DNA from: Pseudomonadota bacterium
Lineage (GTDB): Bacteria > Pseudomonadota > Gammaproteobacteria > Steroidobacterales > Steroidobacteraceae
Assembly (NCBI GenBank): GCA_023457495.1
Contig: JAEWLQ010000069.1
Location: 1-64,000 of the forward strand
Length of the DNA stretch: 64,000 nt
Direction of reading: 5' to 3'
Positions within the stretch are counted from its first letter, which is position 1, and each line of letters opens with the position of its first letter. Below, piece by piece: positions 37,849 through 45,475 of the stretch. Position numbers and translations under genes: made by a program. The notes under the pieces are model-generated. The model saw only the letters and a list, made by a program, of their open reading frames with translations. It did no database searches and was not told where the DNA came from.

Positions 37849-37922
37849 CGGGGGAGTCCGCTCGTCAGCAGGCGAAAGCCGCTCGTCTTCGCGCAGTCGC
37901 GCGTCGCAGCGAGTCTGACTTG

Positions 37923-37962
37923 GGGCCGCTCGATGGTTCGCCATCGAGTGGCCCTTTTTTTT
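37923..37962 (+). terminator. intrinsic terminator with UUCG loop
   Basis: GGGCCGCTCGATGG (37923-37936), loop TTCG, CCATCGAGTGGCCC (37941-37954) and eight T (37955-37962). The 14 bp stem has one G-U pair; the cUUCGg-like tetraloop adds stability. It ends the transcript of the M14 gene. Confidence 0.92.
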
Positions 37963-38071
37963 CGTGCGCGCGATATCGAACTCGTATCAATCGAATTGAT
38001 CGCCGGCGAAGAAAGTATGCGTTGGACCGGGTGCGCATCGGAGGATGACGATGCGGCAACGAGTTCCCCCC

Positions 38072-38110
38072 GATGCGTTGCGACGATGTGCGTTGCGACG
38101 ATGTGCGTTC
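38072..38110. repeat. short tandem repeat, 15 bp unit
   Basis: About 2.6 copies of GATGTGCGTTGCGAC in the leader of the yeiH-like gene. The gap 37963-38147 otherwise shows nothing recognisable. Confidence 0.7.
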
Positions 38111-38147
38111 GGCAGCGGTGACTCTTCACACGGCGCCGGTTTGCAGA

Positions 38148-39185
38148 ATGCAGCACAGAGTCAGCGAAGCGAATCGATCACTCGCGCACGGGGCGCGCGA
38201 GGTGTTGTCGAGGAATTTCGCGGGGATCGTCGTCAGCGTGATCATCGCCGCCGTCGCCATCGCAATCGCGCGCGGGTCGCGCAGTCCCATGGTCAGCCCG
38301 CTCGTGACCGCGCTGGTGCTGGGCGCGATCGCACGCACGCTGTTCGGCGTCGGTGCGGGCACTTTGGTTGGCGTGAAATTCTCGGCGCGTCATGCGCTGC
38401 GCGCGGGCATCGTGGTTCTCGGCCTGCAGTTGTCCGTCGGGCAGGTGCTGGATTTCGGCGTCGCGGCCGTCGTCATCGTGGTCGTGGGATTGGTGGGAAC
38501 CTTCCTGTTCACGGTCGCGCTCGGGAAGTTGTTAGGCGTCGACCCGCGTCTCACGCAACTGGTTGCCGCGGGTACTTCGATCTGCGGAGCCTCGGCGGTC
38601 ATGGCGACGAACACGGTGGTGAAGGCGGAGGAGGAGGACGCGAGCTACGCACTGGCCTGCGTCAGTCTGTTCGGCACCGTGGCGGTGTTCCTCTTCCCGG
38701 TGGTGAGCCACGCATTGCAACTCAGCGCGGAGAACTACGGTTTGTGGGCCGGCGCCGCCATTCATGAGGTCGGGCAGGTGGCCGCGGCCGCGCACGCGGG
38801 CACGCCCGCCGGCGACGTCGCGATGATCGCGAAGCTCTCGCGCGTGGCGTTGCTCGCGCCGACCGTCATGATCCTGTGGTTGTTGAAAGGCAGGCGATCG
38901 CAGATCAGCCAGATCAGCGGCGGTGAAGTGGCGGTGCCGTTCCCGTGGTTCCTGGTGGGATTCATCGCGCTGATGCTCGTCGGCAGCACCGAGCTCGTCT
39001 CCGAGCCGATGCGGGATCTCGGTGCGCAGATCGCGGTCGCGCTGTTGACGATCGCGCTGGCGGCCCTTGGTCTCGACCTCGACGTTCGCAAGCTGCGTTG
39101 TCACGGCTGGCGGCCGCTGCTGCTCGGCGCGGGCGCGTCGATCTTCATCGCCGTCGTGACGCTCGCCTGCCTCTACGCTCTCTGA
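38148..39185 (+). CDS. yeiH: YeiH/UPF0324-family putative sulfate (sulfite) exporter
   Basis: 345 aa inner-membrane protein with about ten TM helices. Family landmarks: P-L-V-T-A-L-V-L-G-A-I-A-R near the start, A-G-I-V-V-L-G-L-Q-L-S, the G-T-S-I-C-G-A-S-A-V-M-A-T signature (about residue 145) and I-H-E-V-G-Q-V-A-A-A-A. The family includes TauZ, proposed to export sulfate or sulfite formed during sulfonate breakdown, and E. coli YeiH. The ATG at 38148 is chosen since the upstream open frame runs through the tandem repeat. A LysR gene (40743) and a DszB-like gene (41752) follow on the same strand, which gives a sulfur context. Confidence 0.87.
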   Translation: MQHRVSEANRSLAHGAREVLSRNFAGIVVSVIIAAVAIAIARGSRSPMVSPLVTALVLGAIARTLFGVGAGTLVGVKFSARHALRAGIVVLGLQLSVGQVLDFGVAAVVIVVVGLVGTFLFTVALGKLLGVDPRLTQLVAAGTSICGASAVMATNTVVKAEEEDASYALACVSLFGTVAVFLFPVVSHALQLSAENYGLWAGAAIHEVGQVAAAAHAGTPAGDVAMIAKLSRVALLAPTVMILWLLKGRRSQISQISGGEVAVPFPWFLVGFIALMLVGSTELVSEPMRDLGAQIAVALLTIALAALGLDLDVRKLRCHGWRPLLLGAGASIFIAVVTLACLYAL

Positions 39186-39290
39186 CACTTCTCCCGGATT
39201 TTCCGTGCCGGGCACCGTTCTCGTCCTTATGAGAATGTGTCATGAGGGGGTGCGGCTGAAGGTGGTACTTGCTGTGCTACCGTCTTTGCG

Positions 39291-40730
39291 ATGATCACAC
39301 ACGCCACGCGCCGACCCGGCATCAAGCTCACCCTCACGCTGTTCGCCATGTTCGCCGCCGCGAGCGCCATCGGCCAGGCGCCCGCCAAATTCAGCCGCGC
39401 GGATCTCGATGCGGCGCGGGCGCTGCTGAAGCGCGCGCAGGGCGATTCGACCGCCTATCAACTCGCCGAGTCGCTCACGACGGAAGTCGGTCCACGCTTC
39501 TCCGGCACGCCGGGCGACCGCGCGGCGGTCGTGTGGGCGCAGGCACAGATGCGCCGCCTCGGATTCGAGAACGTACACACGCAGGAAGTCGATGTGCCGC
39601 AATGGGTGCGCGGTCAGGCGGAATTCGCCGTGCTCGCGCCCTGGCCGCAGCCGATGCCGACCGTGGCGCTGGGTGGCACGATCGGTACGCCGGACGCCGG
39701 CATCGAAGCCGAAGCTGTGATGGTGAAGGACCTCGCGGAACTCGCCGCGCTGCCCGCCGGCGCGGTGAAGGATCGCATCGTGTTCTTCAACAACCCCATC
39801 GAGCGGCGGCGCGACTGGAGCGAATACTCGCGCGCCGTGAGCGTGCGGGGCGGGGGTCCGTCCGCCGCCTCCGCGCTCGGCGCCGTGGGCGTGGTCATCC
39901 GTTCCATCAGCACGAGCAAGGAACGTTTTCCGCACACCGGCGGTTCGCGCCAGCCGACGGATGTCCCGCGCATTCCGGCGGTGTCCATTTCGAATCCGGA
40001 TGCCGACTCCCTCCAGCGTCAGTTCGCCAGCGGCCAGACGGTGCGCCTGCGGATCAAGAGCACCGCGCGCGAGCTGCCGAAGCAGCGCTCCGCCAATGTC
40101 ATCGGCGAGATTCCGGGCACCGACCTCGCGCACGAGATCGTCATCCTCGCCGCGCACCTGGATTCCTGGGACCTGGGTGTGGGCGCGGTCGATAACGCCT
40201 CGGGCGTGGGCATCGTAATGACCGCGGCGCATCTGATCCGCGCGCAGGGACTCAAGCCGCGGCGCACGCTGCGGGTGGTGCTGTTCGCCAACGAGGAGAA
40301 CGGCTCCGCGGGATCGCGCGCTTATCTAGCCTCGCAGGAGCAGAATCTCGCGAATCACGTGCTCGGCATCGAATCGGACTATGGCGCCGGACCCGTGTGG
40401 CAGCTTTCGAGCCGCGTGCATCCGGCCGATGTGCCCGTGGTCGATCAGATCCGCCGCGTGCTCGCGCCGCTCAAGCTCGAACCGGGCACCAACGAGGCGC
40501 CCGGCAACGCGGATCTGTCGCCGATCGTGGCGCGCGGCATGCCCATCCTCGGCGCGGAGCTGGATGGCACTTACTACCTCGACGTCCACCACAACGCCAA
40601 CGACACGATGGCGCAGGTGGATCCCGCGGCGATCCGCCAGAGCGCGGCGACGTTCGCGGTCAGCGTCTGGATGGGCGCGCAGTATCCCGGCAAGTGGCAA
40701 CGCATCGAGCCCAGGCAGCCACGTCGCTGA
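39291..40730 (+). CDS. secreted M28-family metallopeptidase with PA domain
   Basis: 479 aa. Signal peptide about 1-28 (ends A-I-G-Q). A PA-type insert (about 120-250) precedes the M28 catalytic domain: A-A-H-L-D-S-W-D-L-G-V-G-A-V-D-N-A-S-G (metal His and bridging Asp), F-A-N-E-E-N-G-S-A-G-S (catalytic and metal Glu), I-E-S-D (Asp) and D-V-H-H-N-A-N-D-T (final His). All five zinc-ligand positions are present, so an active di-zinc aminopeptidase or carboxypeptidase (PGCP-like) is expected in the periplasm or outside. It lies between the exporter and the LysR gene without overlap. Confidence 0.9.
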   Translation: MITHATRRPGIKLTLTLFAMFAAASAIGQAPAKFSRADLDAARALLKRAQGDSTAYQLAESLTTEVGPRFSGTPGDRAAVVWAQAQMRRLGFENVHTQEVDVPQWVRGQAEFAVLAPWPQPMPTVALGGTIGTPDAGIEAEAVMVKDLAELAALPAGAVKDRIVFFNNPIERRRDWSEYSRAVSVRGGGPSAASALGAVGVVIRSISTSKERFPHTGGSRQPTDVPRIPAVSISNPDADSLQRQFASGQTVRLRIKSTARELPKQRSANVIGEIPGTDLAHEIVILAAHLDSWDLGVGAVDNASGVGIVMTAAHLIRAQGLKPRRTLRVVLFANEENGSAGSRAYLASQEQNLANHVLGIESDYGAGPVWQLSSRVHPADVPVVDQIRRVLAPLKLEPGTNEAPGNADLSPIVARGMPILGAELDGTYYLDVHHNANDTMAQVDPAAIRQSAATFAVSVWMGAQYPGKWQRIEPRQPRR

Positions 40731-40742
40731 GACGTTAGTGGC

Positions 40743-41675
40743 ATGCGCGCGGCGATCAGTCTCAGGCAACTCGAAGTCTTCCTGGCGGTCGCGCGCCATG
40801 GGCAGGTGACCCGCGCGGCCCGCGCGCTGCATTTCACTCAATCCGCCGCGAGCATGGCGTTGAGTCAGCTCGAGAGAGCGCTCGACGCTCCGCTGTTCCA
40901 CCGCGAACGCGGCAAGCTGCTGCTGACCGAGCGCGGACGACTGCTGCTCACCGAAGCCGCCGAGCTCGTGGAGCGGGCAGGGGCGCTGCCGGCGTTGCTC
41001 GCCGGGCGCGGTCGTCAGTTGCGCGGTGAGCTGCGGATCGCGACGAGCACCACGATCGGGCGTCACCTGATCGCACCCGTGCTGGGCATGTTCAGCAAGC
41101 TGCATCCGCTGGTGCGCGTGAGCCTGTCGATCAGCAATGCGACCGTCGCGGCGCGCGCGCTCAAGGCGCATGAAGCCGATATCGCCTATGTCGAAGGCTC
41201 GATCGCCGATGCGCCGCTGGAAGTGACGCCCTGGCGCAAGGACCAGATGCTGATCGTGGCCAGCCCGGCACTCTGGCGCGGGCGCAGCCGCACGCTGCGC
41301 CCCGAGCAACTGGCTGCGCTCGACTGGGTCATGCGCGAGCCCGGCTCGGGAACCCGCGAGATCCTCGAACATGCCCTGGCGGCGCATTCGCTGCCGTTGC
41401 CGATCGAGCGTCTTCGACTGGAAGACTCCGAGGCGATCCTGAGCGCCGTGATCTCGGGCTTCGGCGTCGCCTGCCTGTCCTCGCTCGTCGTGGACGACAG
41501 CGTGCGGGCAGGGCGCCTGCGGGTCTTGCGCGCGCCGAAGCTCAAGCTGGAACGCACGTTGTGGTGCGCGGTTCGCCGTGGCGTCAAAGCCGGGCCGCTG
41601 CAACAGGCTTTCGTCGACTTCGCCGCCGGCAACAGCAAGGTATTCCGCAGCTCCGCCGTCTCCACGGCGAGGTAG
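40743..41675 (+). CDS. LysR-family regulator, YeiE-like
   Basis: 310 aa. N-terminal winged helix (about 5-65: ISLRQLEVFLAVARHG, FTQSAASMALSQLERAL) and a periplasmic-binding-type effector domain (about 95-300). The opening and helix-turn-helix recall YeiE, the sulfite-responsive LysR regulator encoded beside yeiH in Escherichia. Here it stands two genes from the yeiH-like gene and 76 bp before the DszB-like gene, so it may control one or both. The YeiE assignment rests on visual similarity and synteny. Confidence 0.85.
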   Translation: MRAAISLRQLEVFLAVARHGQVTRAARALHFTQSAASMALSQLERALDAPLFHRERGKLLLTERGRLLLTEAAELVERAGALPALLAGRGRQLRGELRIATSTTIGRHLIAPVLGMFSKLHPLVRVSLSISNATVAARALKAHEADIAYVEGSIADAPLEVTPWRKDQMLIVASPALWRGRSRTLRPEQLAALDWVMREPGSGTREILEHALAAHSLPLPIERLRLEDSEAILSAVISGFGVACLSSLVVDDSVRAGRLRVLRAPKLKLERTLWCAVRRGVKAGPLQQAFVDFAAGNSKVFRSSAVSTAR

Positions 41676-41751
41676 TTAGTCCGGAAGTAGCCGTCCTTAT
41701 GCCAAAGTATCCTGAGGCCGTGGACGCGGGTGCAGGTAAGATCCCTCCACC

Positions 41752-42900
41752 ATGGCGTTCGCTCGCCTGCCGGGCGGACGTCTCATCGAACCGGAACCTC
41801 GCATGCCCATGAAGCCGTCCCTGGATACGCTCTGGTACACCCGTTGCCCCGCGCCGACCGCGGCTTCGGTCGCCATCAAGCAGGGCTGGCTCAACGACGA
41901 GTTCGCCTCCGACGGGATCGAAGTGCGCTCGCTGGCTTCGGCGAAGGAGCGCAACGTCCACCTGTCTCACTACACGCAGTCGCAGCCCAATGCGTTCCGG
42001 TTCGGCGGATATGTTCCGCCGCTGGTGTCGGCCTCGCGCGGCACGGACGTGCGGGTGCTGGGCGTGAGCTGGCCGGACCGCTCGGCCTCGATCCTGGCGC
42101 TGCAGGAGTCCGGATTGCGAAAGCCGGAAGACCTGCGCGGCAAACGGTTCAGCGTGCCGATCCGCACGCGCGACAGCGTCGACTGGTGGCGCGCGCTGGT
42201 GATGGCGGGCTACCGCGCGGCCCTGCGCAGGGCCGGCCTCGAGCCACGCGACGTCGAATTCGTCGAGATCAACATCGATCGCTCCTACATCGACGACGCC
42301 GTCACCGGCCAGGATGCGGGCAAGTCGCTGTGGGGCGCGCGCAGCCAGTTCGCGGTGCAACGCGAGGAGATCTACGCGCTGATGCGCGGCCAGGTCGACG
42401 TCATCTACAGCGATGCCGCGATGGGGGCCATCGTGAAAGCCTTCCTCAATCCGGTGACGGTGGTCGACCTCACGGCGCCCGAGGAGACGCAGGACGTGCA
42501 TGCGGCGCAGCCGCTGATTCTCACGGCTACCGGCAGCCTGATCGATTCGCATCCGGACATCGTGGCGCGCTGGCTCGCGCGGCTTCTCGAGGTGGACGCG
42601 TGGGCGAGCAACCACGAGCGCGAGGCGTTTCAGATCATCGCCCAGGACACGGGACTGCCCGTGGATTTCGTCGCGGATGCGTATTCGCCACGCATCCACC
42701 GGCAACTCGACCTGTCGCTGTCGCCGCTGCGGCTCGAGCTGCTGCGCGCGAAGTGCGAGGAGCTGCACACCGGTGGTTTCCTCGCGCGCGAACTCGATCT
42801 CGAGAAGCTGGTCGATCCGCGGCCGCTGCTCGAGGCAAACAAGATCTTCGAGAGCCGTCGTGGCTTGTCCGCGAGATCGGCCGGCAGCGCCCGGCCCTGA
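41752..42900 (+). CDS. DszB-like sulfinate desulfinase (binding-protein fold)
   Basis: 382 aa with no signal peptide, although the fold is that of SsuA/NMT1-type solute-binding proteins. Compared with my memory of 2'-hydroxybiphenyl-2-sulfinate desulfinase DszB, the catalytic positions are present: C32 in L-W-Y-T-R-C-P-A-P (DszB C27 in L-T-Y-S-N-C-P-V-P), H73, and R83-F-G-G86 followed by Y-V-P-P-L. H73 and R83 are ten apart, as are H60 and R70 in DszB. A cytosolic enzyme that releases sulfite from an aryl sulfinate is therefore more likely than a transport protein, and no ABC genes adjoin it. Start uncertain: ATG at 41752, 41803 or 41809. Faces the Rieske/ferredoxin operon with a 47 bp convergent gap. 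Confidence 0.68.
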   Translation: MAFARLPGGRLIEPEPRMPMKPSLDTLWYTRCPAPTAASVAIKQGWLNDEFASDGIEVRSLASAKERNVHLSHYTQSQPNAFRFGGYVPPLVSASRGTDVRVLGVSWPDRSASILALQESGLRKPEDLRGKRFSVPIRTRDSVDWWRALVMAGYRAALRRAGLEPRDVEFVEINIDRSYIDDAVTGQDAGKSLWGARSQFAVQREEIYALMRGQVDVIYSDAAMGAIVKAFLNPVTVVDLTAPEETQDVHAAQPLILTATGSLIDSHPDIVARWLARLLEVDAWASNHEREAFQIIAQDTGLPVDFVADAYSPRIHRQLDLSLSPLRLELLRAKCEELHTGGFLARELDLEKLVDPRPLLEANKIFESRRGLSARSAGSARP

Positions 42901-42947
42901 TCAGCGGAGGCTGATCGAGCGGAGTGGTCTATTCGTGCGGAGCGGAG

Positions 42948-43265
42948 TTACTCGTGCGGCGCCACGGTGAGTGACAGCCCATCGAGGTCGTCGCCGAACT
43001 TCACCTGGCAGCTGAGCCGCGAATTCGGCTCCTTGTAGAACTCGAGCTCCCGCAGCAGTTCCGACTCCAGTTCCTCGCGCCCCGGTAGTTTGCTCATCCA
43101 GTCCGGGTCGATGTAGACATGGCAGGTCCCGCAGGAACACTGTCCGCCGCAGATCGCCGCGACGCCCAGGTTGTTGTCGCGCAGGATCTCCATCAACGAC
43201 GATCCTGGCTTGCCTTGGACTTCGACGAGCTCGCCGGTCCGGCTGGTCACGACTAGTTTGGACAC
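42948..43265 (-). CDS. [2Fe-2S] ferredoxin (adrenodoxin type)
   Basis: 105 aa. Cluster ligands in C-G-G-Q-C-S-C-G-T-C-H-V-Y-I (about residues 38-51; three of these Cys bind the cluster) and the fourth in R-L-S-C-Q (about 84). AGGAAA precedes the GTG at 43265; the longer frame overlaps the oxygenase gene. It begins 16 bases after the Rieske oxygenase stop and is most likely its electron donor. No reductase is encoded nearby. Confidence 0.9.
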   Translation of the reverse strand: MSKLVVTSRTGELVEVQGKPGSSLMEILRDNNLGVAAICGGQCSCGTCHVYIDPDWMSKLPGREELESELLRELEFYKEPNSRLSCQVKFGDDLDGLSLTVAPHE

Positions 43266-43281
43266 GCTGCTTTCCTGGTTC

Positions 43282-44349
43282 CTACTCGGCGCTCGCACGC
43301 ATTGACTGGCCGGCAATCTGTGCGTCTTCTTCCGCGCGAATCATTCCCGCCAGCCGACGGCGGAAGCGTGTGGGCCCCGCGTCGCTCGGCAGGTCGATGT
43401 GCGGCGTGCGCGGCTGCTGCATTCCCTTGTGCACGGCTTCGAGGACCCGCTTGTCTTCTTCGAAGGCCGAGCGGACCGCGGCGGCAAACGCCGCGTTGAC
43501 CTCTTCGTCACCCGGCGCGAAGTTGCGCATCTGGAACCAGAAATAGCGGGTAGTGTGTTCGTCGATCGGCGTCATGAAGTTGAAACTGTCCATCAGGAAC
43601 GTATTCGGACAGTCCTTGCCTTCCGGCCCGCCCGCACCCGCGGGCGCGAACACGGCGCGGATGAGCGCATGAGAGGGGAAGCGCACCTCGTAATACTGCT
43701 GCCGGTCGGCGTTGCCCTTGAACTTCACGAACTTCGTGTAGAAAGGCGCGACCTCGACATCGAGCATCCAGCGCGACACCGCCACGCCGTTCGCCATGAT
43801 GTCGGTCTTCAGCGGCGTTTCCGCGCAAGCCTGATCGCCGAACGAAGTGGGGTGCACCCAGGCAACGTGTGTCGGGTCGAGCAGGTTGTCGGTGATGTAG
43901 AGGTAGTTGCAGTCGACCACCATCGAGTCGATCGCCGTGCACCCCCACTCGGGATCGTCCCAGTTGTCGAGCTTGAATATGGACTGCGGGTCCGCGAGTG
44001 CCGCCTCGCCCATCCAGATCCAGATCAGCCCGTACCGTTCGGCGACCGGATAGCTGCAGACCCGCGCGCGCTCGCGCACCACGTCGGAGATGGGGGCGCG
44101 CACGCACGCGCCGGAGCCGTCGAACGTGAGCCCGTGATAGGCGCATTCCACGAAGTCGCCACGACGCTTGCCCATCGACAACGGCACTTTACGGTGCGGA
44201 CACGCGTTCTCCAGCGCCACGACGGTGCCGTCGTCCTTGCGGTACAGCAGGACGTCTTCACCCAGTATCCGCACGGCGTGCAGGTTTTTCGTGAGAACGG
44301 AGGACGCCTCGGCGACGTACCAGGCGTTGCGCAGTGCCTTTTGTTTCAT
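43282..44349 (-). CDS. Rieske non-haem iron oxygenase, alpha subunit (VanA/TsaM-like)
   Basis: 355 aa. N-terminal Rieske domain (about 7-105) with the cluster ligands in A-C-P-H-R-K and C-A-Y-H-G, and a C-terminal catalytic domain with the iron site D-N-L-L-D-P-T-H-V-A-W-V-H-P (two His) and a late Asp in F-N-F-M-T-P-I-D or downstream. The size and start (A-L-R-N-A-W-Y-V-A) fit the demethylase/monooxygenase group that includes vanillate demethylase and toluenesulfonate monooxygenase. Substrate unknown; aromatic ether, methyl or sulfonate are candidates. Followed by its ferredoxin, and divergent from a LysR regulator with a 95 bp shared promoter region. Confidence 0.92.
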   Translation of the reverse strand: MKQKALRNAWYVAEASSVLTKNLHAVRILGEDVLLYRKDDGTVVALENACPHRKVPLSMGKRRGDFVECAYHGLTFDGSGACVRAPISDVVRERARVCSYPVAERYGLIWIWMGEAALADPQSIFKLDNWDDPEWGCTAIDSMVVDCNYLYITDNLLDPTHVAWVHPTSFGDQACAETPLKTDIMANGVAVSRWMLDVEVAPFYTKFVKFKGNADRQQYYEVRFPSHALIRAVFAPAGAGGPEGKDCPNTFLMDSFNFMTPIDEHTTRYFWFQMRNFAPGDEEVNAAFAAAVRSAFEEDKRVLEAVHKGMQQPRTPHIDLPSDAGPTRFRRRLAGMIRAEEDAQIAGQSMRASAE

Positions 44350-44406
44350 GCGTTGAGTCTGCTTTATCGACCCGCCGCGGCGACAGGGAGATTTCCTGGG
44401 ATTTAC

Positions 44407-44421
44407 TTTAGACTTTCTAAA
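44407..44421. promoter_or_regulatory. inverted repeat, candidate LysR operator
   Basis: TTTAGA-CTT-TCTAAA: perfect 6 bp arms, AT-rich, midway between the divergent Rieske oxygenase and LysR genes, with a general LysR-type A/T palindrome character. Confidence 0.6.
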
Positions 44422-44444
44422 ACGTCGATCGCCGCAGAGGACCC

Positions 44445-45350
44445 GTGGTCACACATCGATTGCCATCAACGCGAAGCCTTTCCGCCTTCGATGCGGTCGC
44501 GCGCACGGGCAGCATCTCCGATGCCGCGGCCGAGCTCGGTGTGTCATCCGGCGCGATCAGCCAGCTCATTCAGCGGCTGGAAGAGCAGCTCGGCACGAAG
44601 CTCGTGGAACGATCCGGTCGCGGAGTGAGGCTCACCGCGAGAGGTCGCGCGTATCGTGATCAGATCGCGCCGGCGCTCGCCGCGCTGTTGCTGGCGCAGC
44701 AGGATGTCCAGCGCGCGCAGAATGCTTCCGCGCTGGTCATCAGCGCGTTGCCGTCGGCCGCGAACACCTGGCTTCGCTCGAGCCTGTACGCGTTTCGAAC
44801 GCGCCATCCGCGCGCCGTGATTCACCTGATCGGCACGGAGTCCGAGCCCGATCTCAACGAAGAGCAGATAGATTTCCGCACCTCGTATGGCCGGCAACCC
44901 CCGAGATTTCAGCGGTATTCCGAGCTTTTCACCGACGAGGTCTGCCCGGCATGTTCGAGGGATCTTCTCGGCAGGGCACAGCTGCGTGAACCGGCCGACA
45001 TCCTCCGATTCCCCTTGCTCGACATCGACTGGGGACAGAAATTCACGCCGCCTCCCGGATGGCGCGAGTGGTTCTCGAGCGTCGGCGTGAAGGTCGAAAA
45101 GATCCGCGCCATCCTGAGTTTCTCGATGTCGCGCGCCGCGATCGACGCCGCGGTAGATGGTCAGGGCTTCGTGCTCGCGCAGCGGTCGATGATCGAAAGT
45201 GATCTCAAGGCCGGCCGGCTGATCGCGCCGTTCTCACAAACACTTCCGATGCCCGAGCCTTACATCCTTTCGTGGAGCAGCGCGGCCTTGAAGAAACCGT
45301 ACGGTGCTCCGTTGCATCGCTGGTTGCTCAAGGCGCGGACTCGCCGTTAG
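44445..45350 (+). CDS. LysR-family regulator (GcvA-like)
   Basis: 301 aa. GTG start at 44445 preceded by AGAGGA. Winged helix about 8-66: LSAFDAVARTGSISDAAAEL, S-S-G-A-I-S-Q-L-I-Q-R-L-E. Effector domain with A-L-P-S-A-A-N-T-W-L and a D-F-R-T-S-Y-G block of the GcvA/AmpR group. Divergent from the Rieske oxygenase operon; by the usual LysR rule it controls that operon and itself, with the substrate or a product as co-inducer. Confidence 0.88.
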   Translation: MVTHRLPSTRSLSAFDAVARTGSISDAAAELGVSSGAISQLIQRLEEQLGTKLVERSGRGVRLTARGRAYRDQIAPALAALLLAQQDVQRAQNASALVISALPSAANTWLRSSLYAFRTRHPRAVIHLIGTESEPDLNEEQIDFRTSYGRQPPRFQRYSELFTDEVCPACSRDLLGRAQLREPADILRFPLLDIDWGQKFTPPPGWREWFSSVGVKVEKIRAILSFSMSRAAIDAAVDGQGFVLAQRSMIESDLKAGRLIAPFSQTLPMPEPYILSWSSAALKKPYGAPLHRWLLKARTRR

Positions 45351-45475
45351 CGCGAACGACACGCGAAATCCATCGCTCGGAGTGCCCGGTGACATTCCTG
45401 GAACCGGCTTGCGGCGTCCTGGTGTTTATGTTTTAAGTTCCAGACACCGCCGCTCACTCATCGAACAAGAACGAA

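Noticed and set aside
41752..42900. Annotation as sulfonate/nitrate ABC transporter binding protein
   Set aside because: No signal peptide, no ABC partners nearby, and DszB-type catalytic residues are present.
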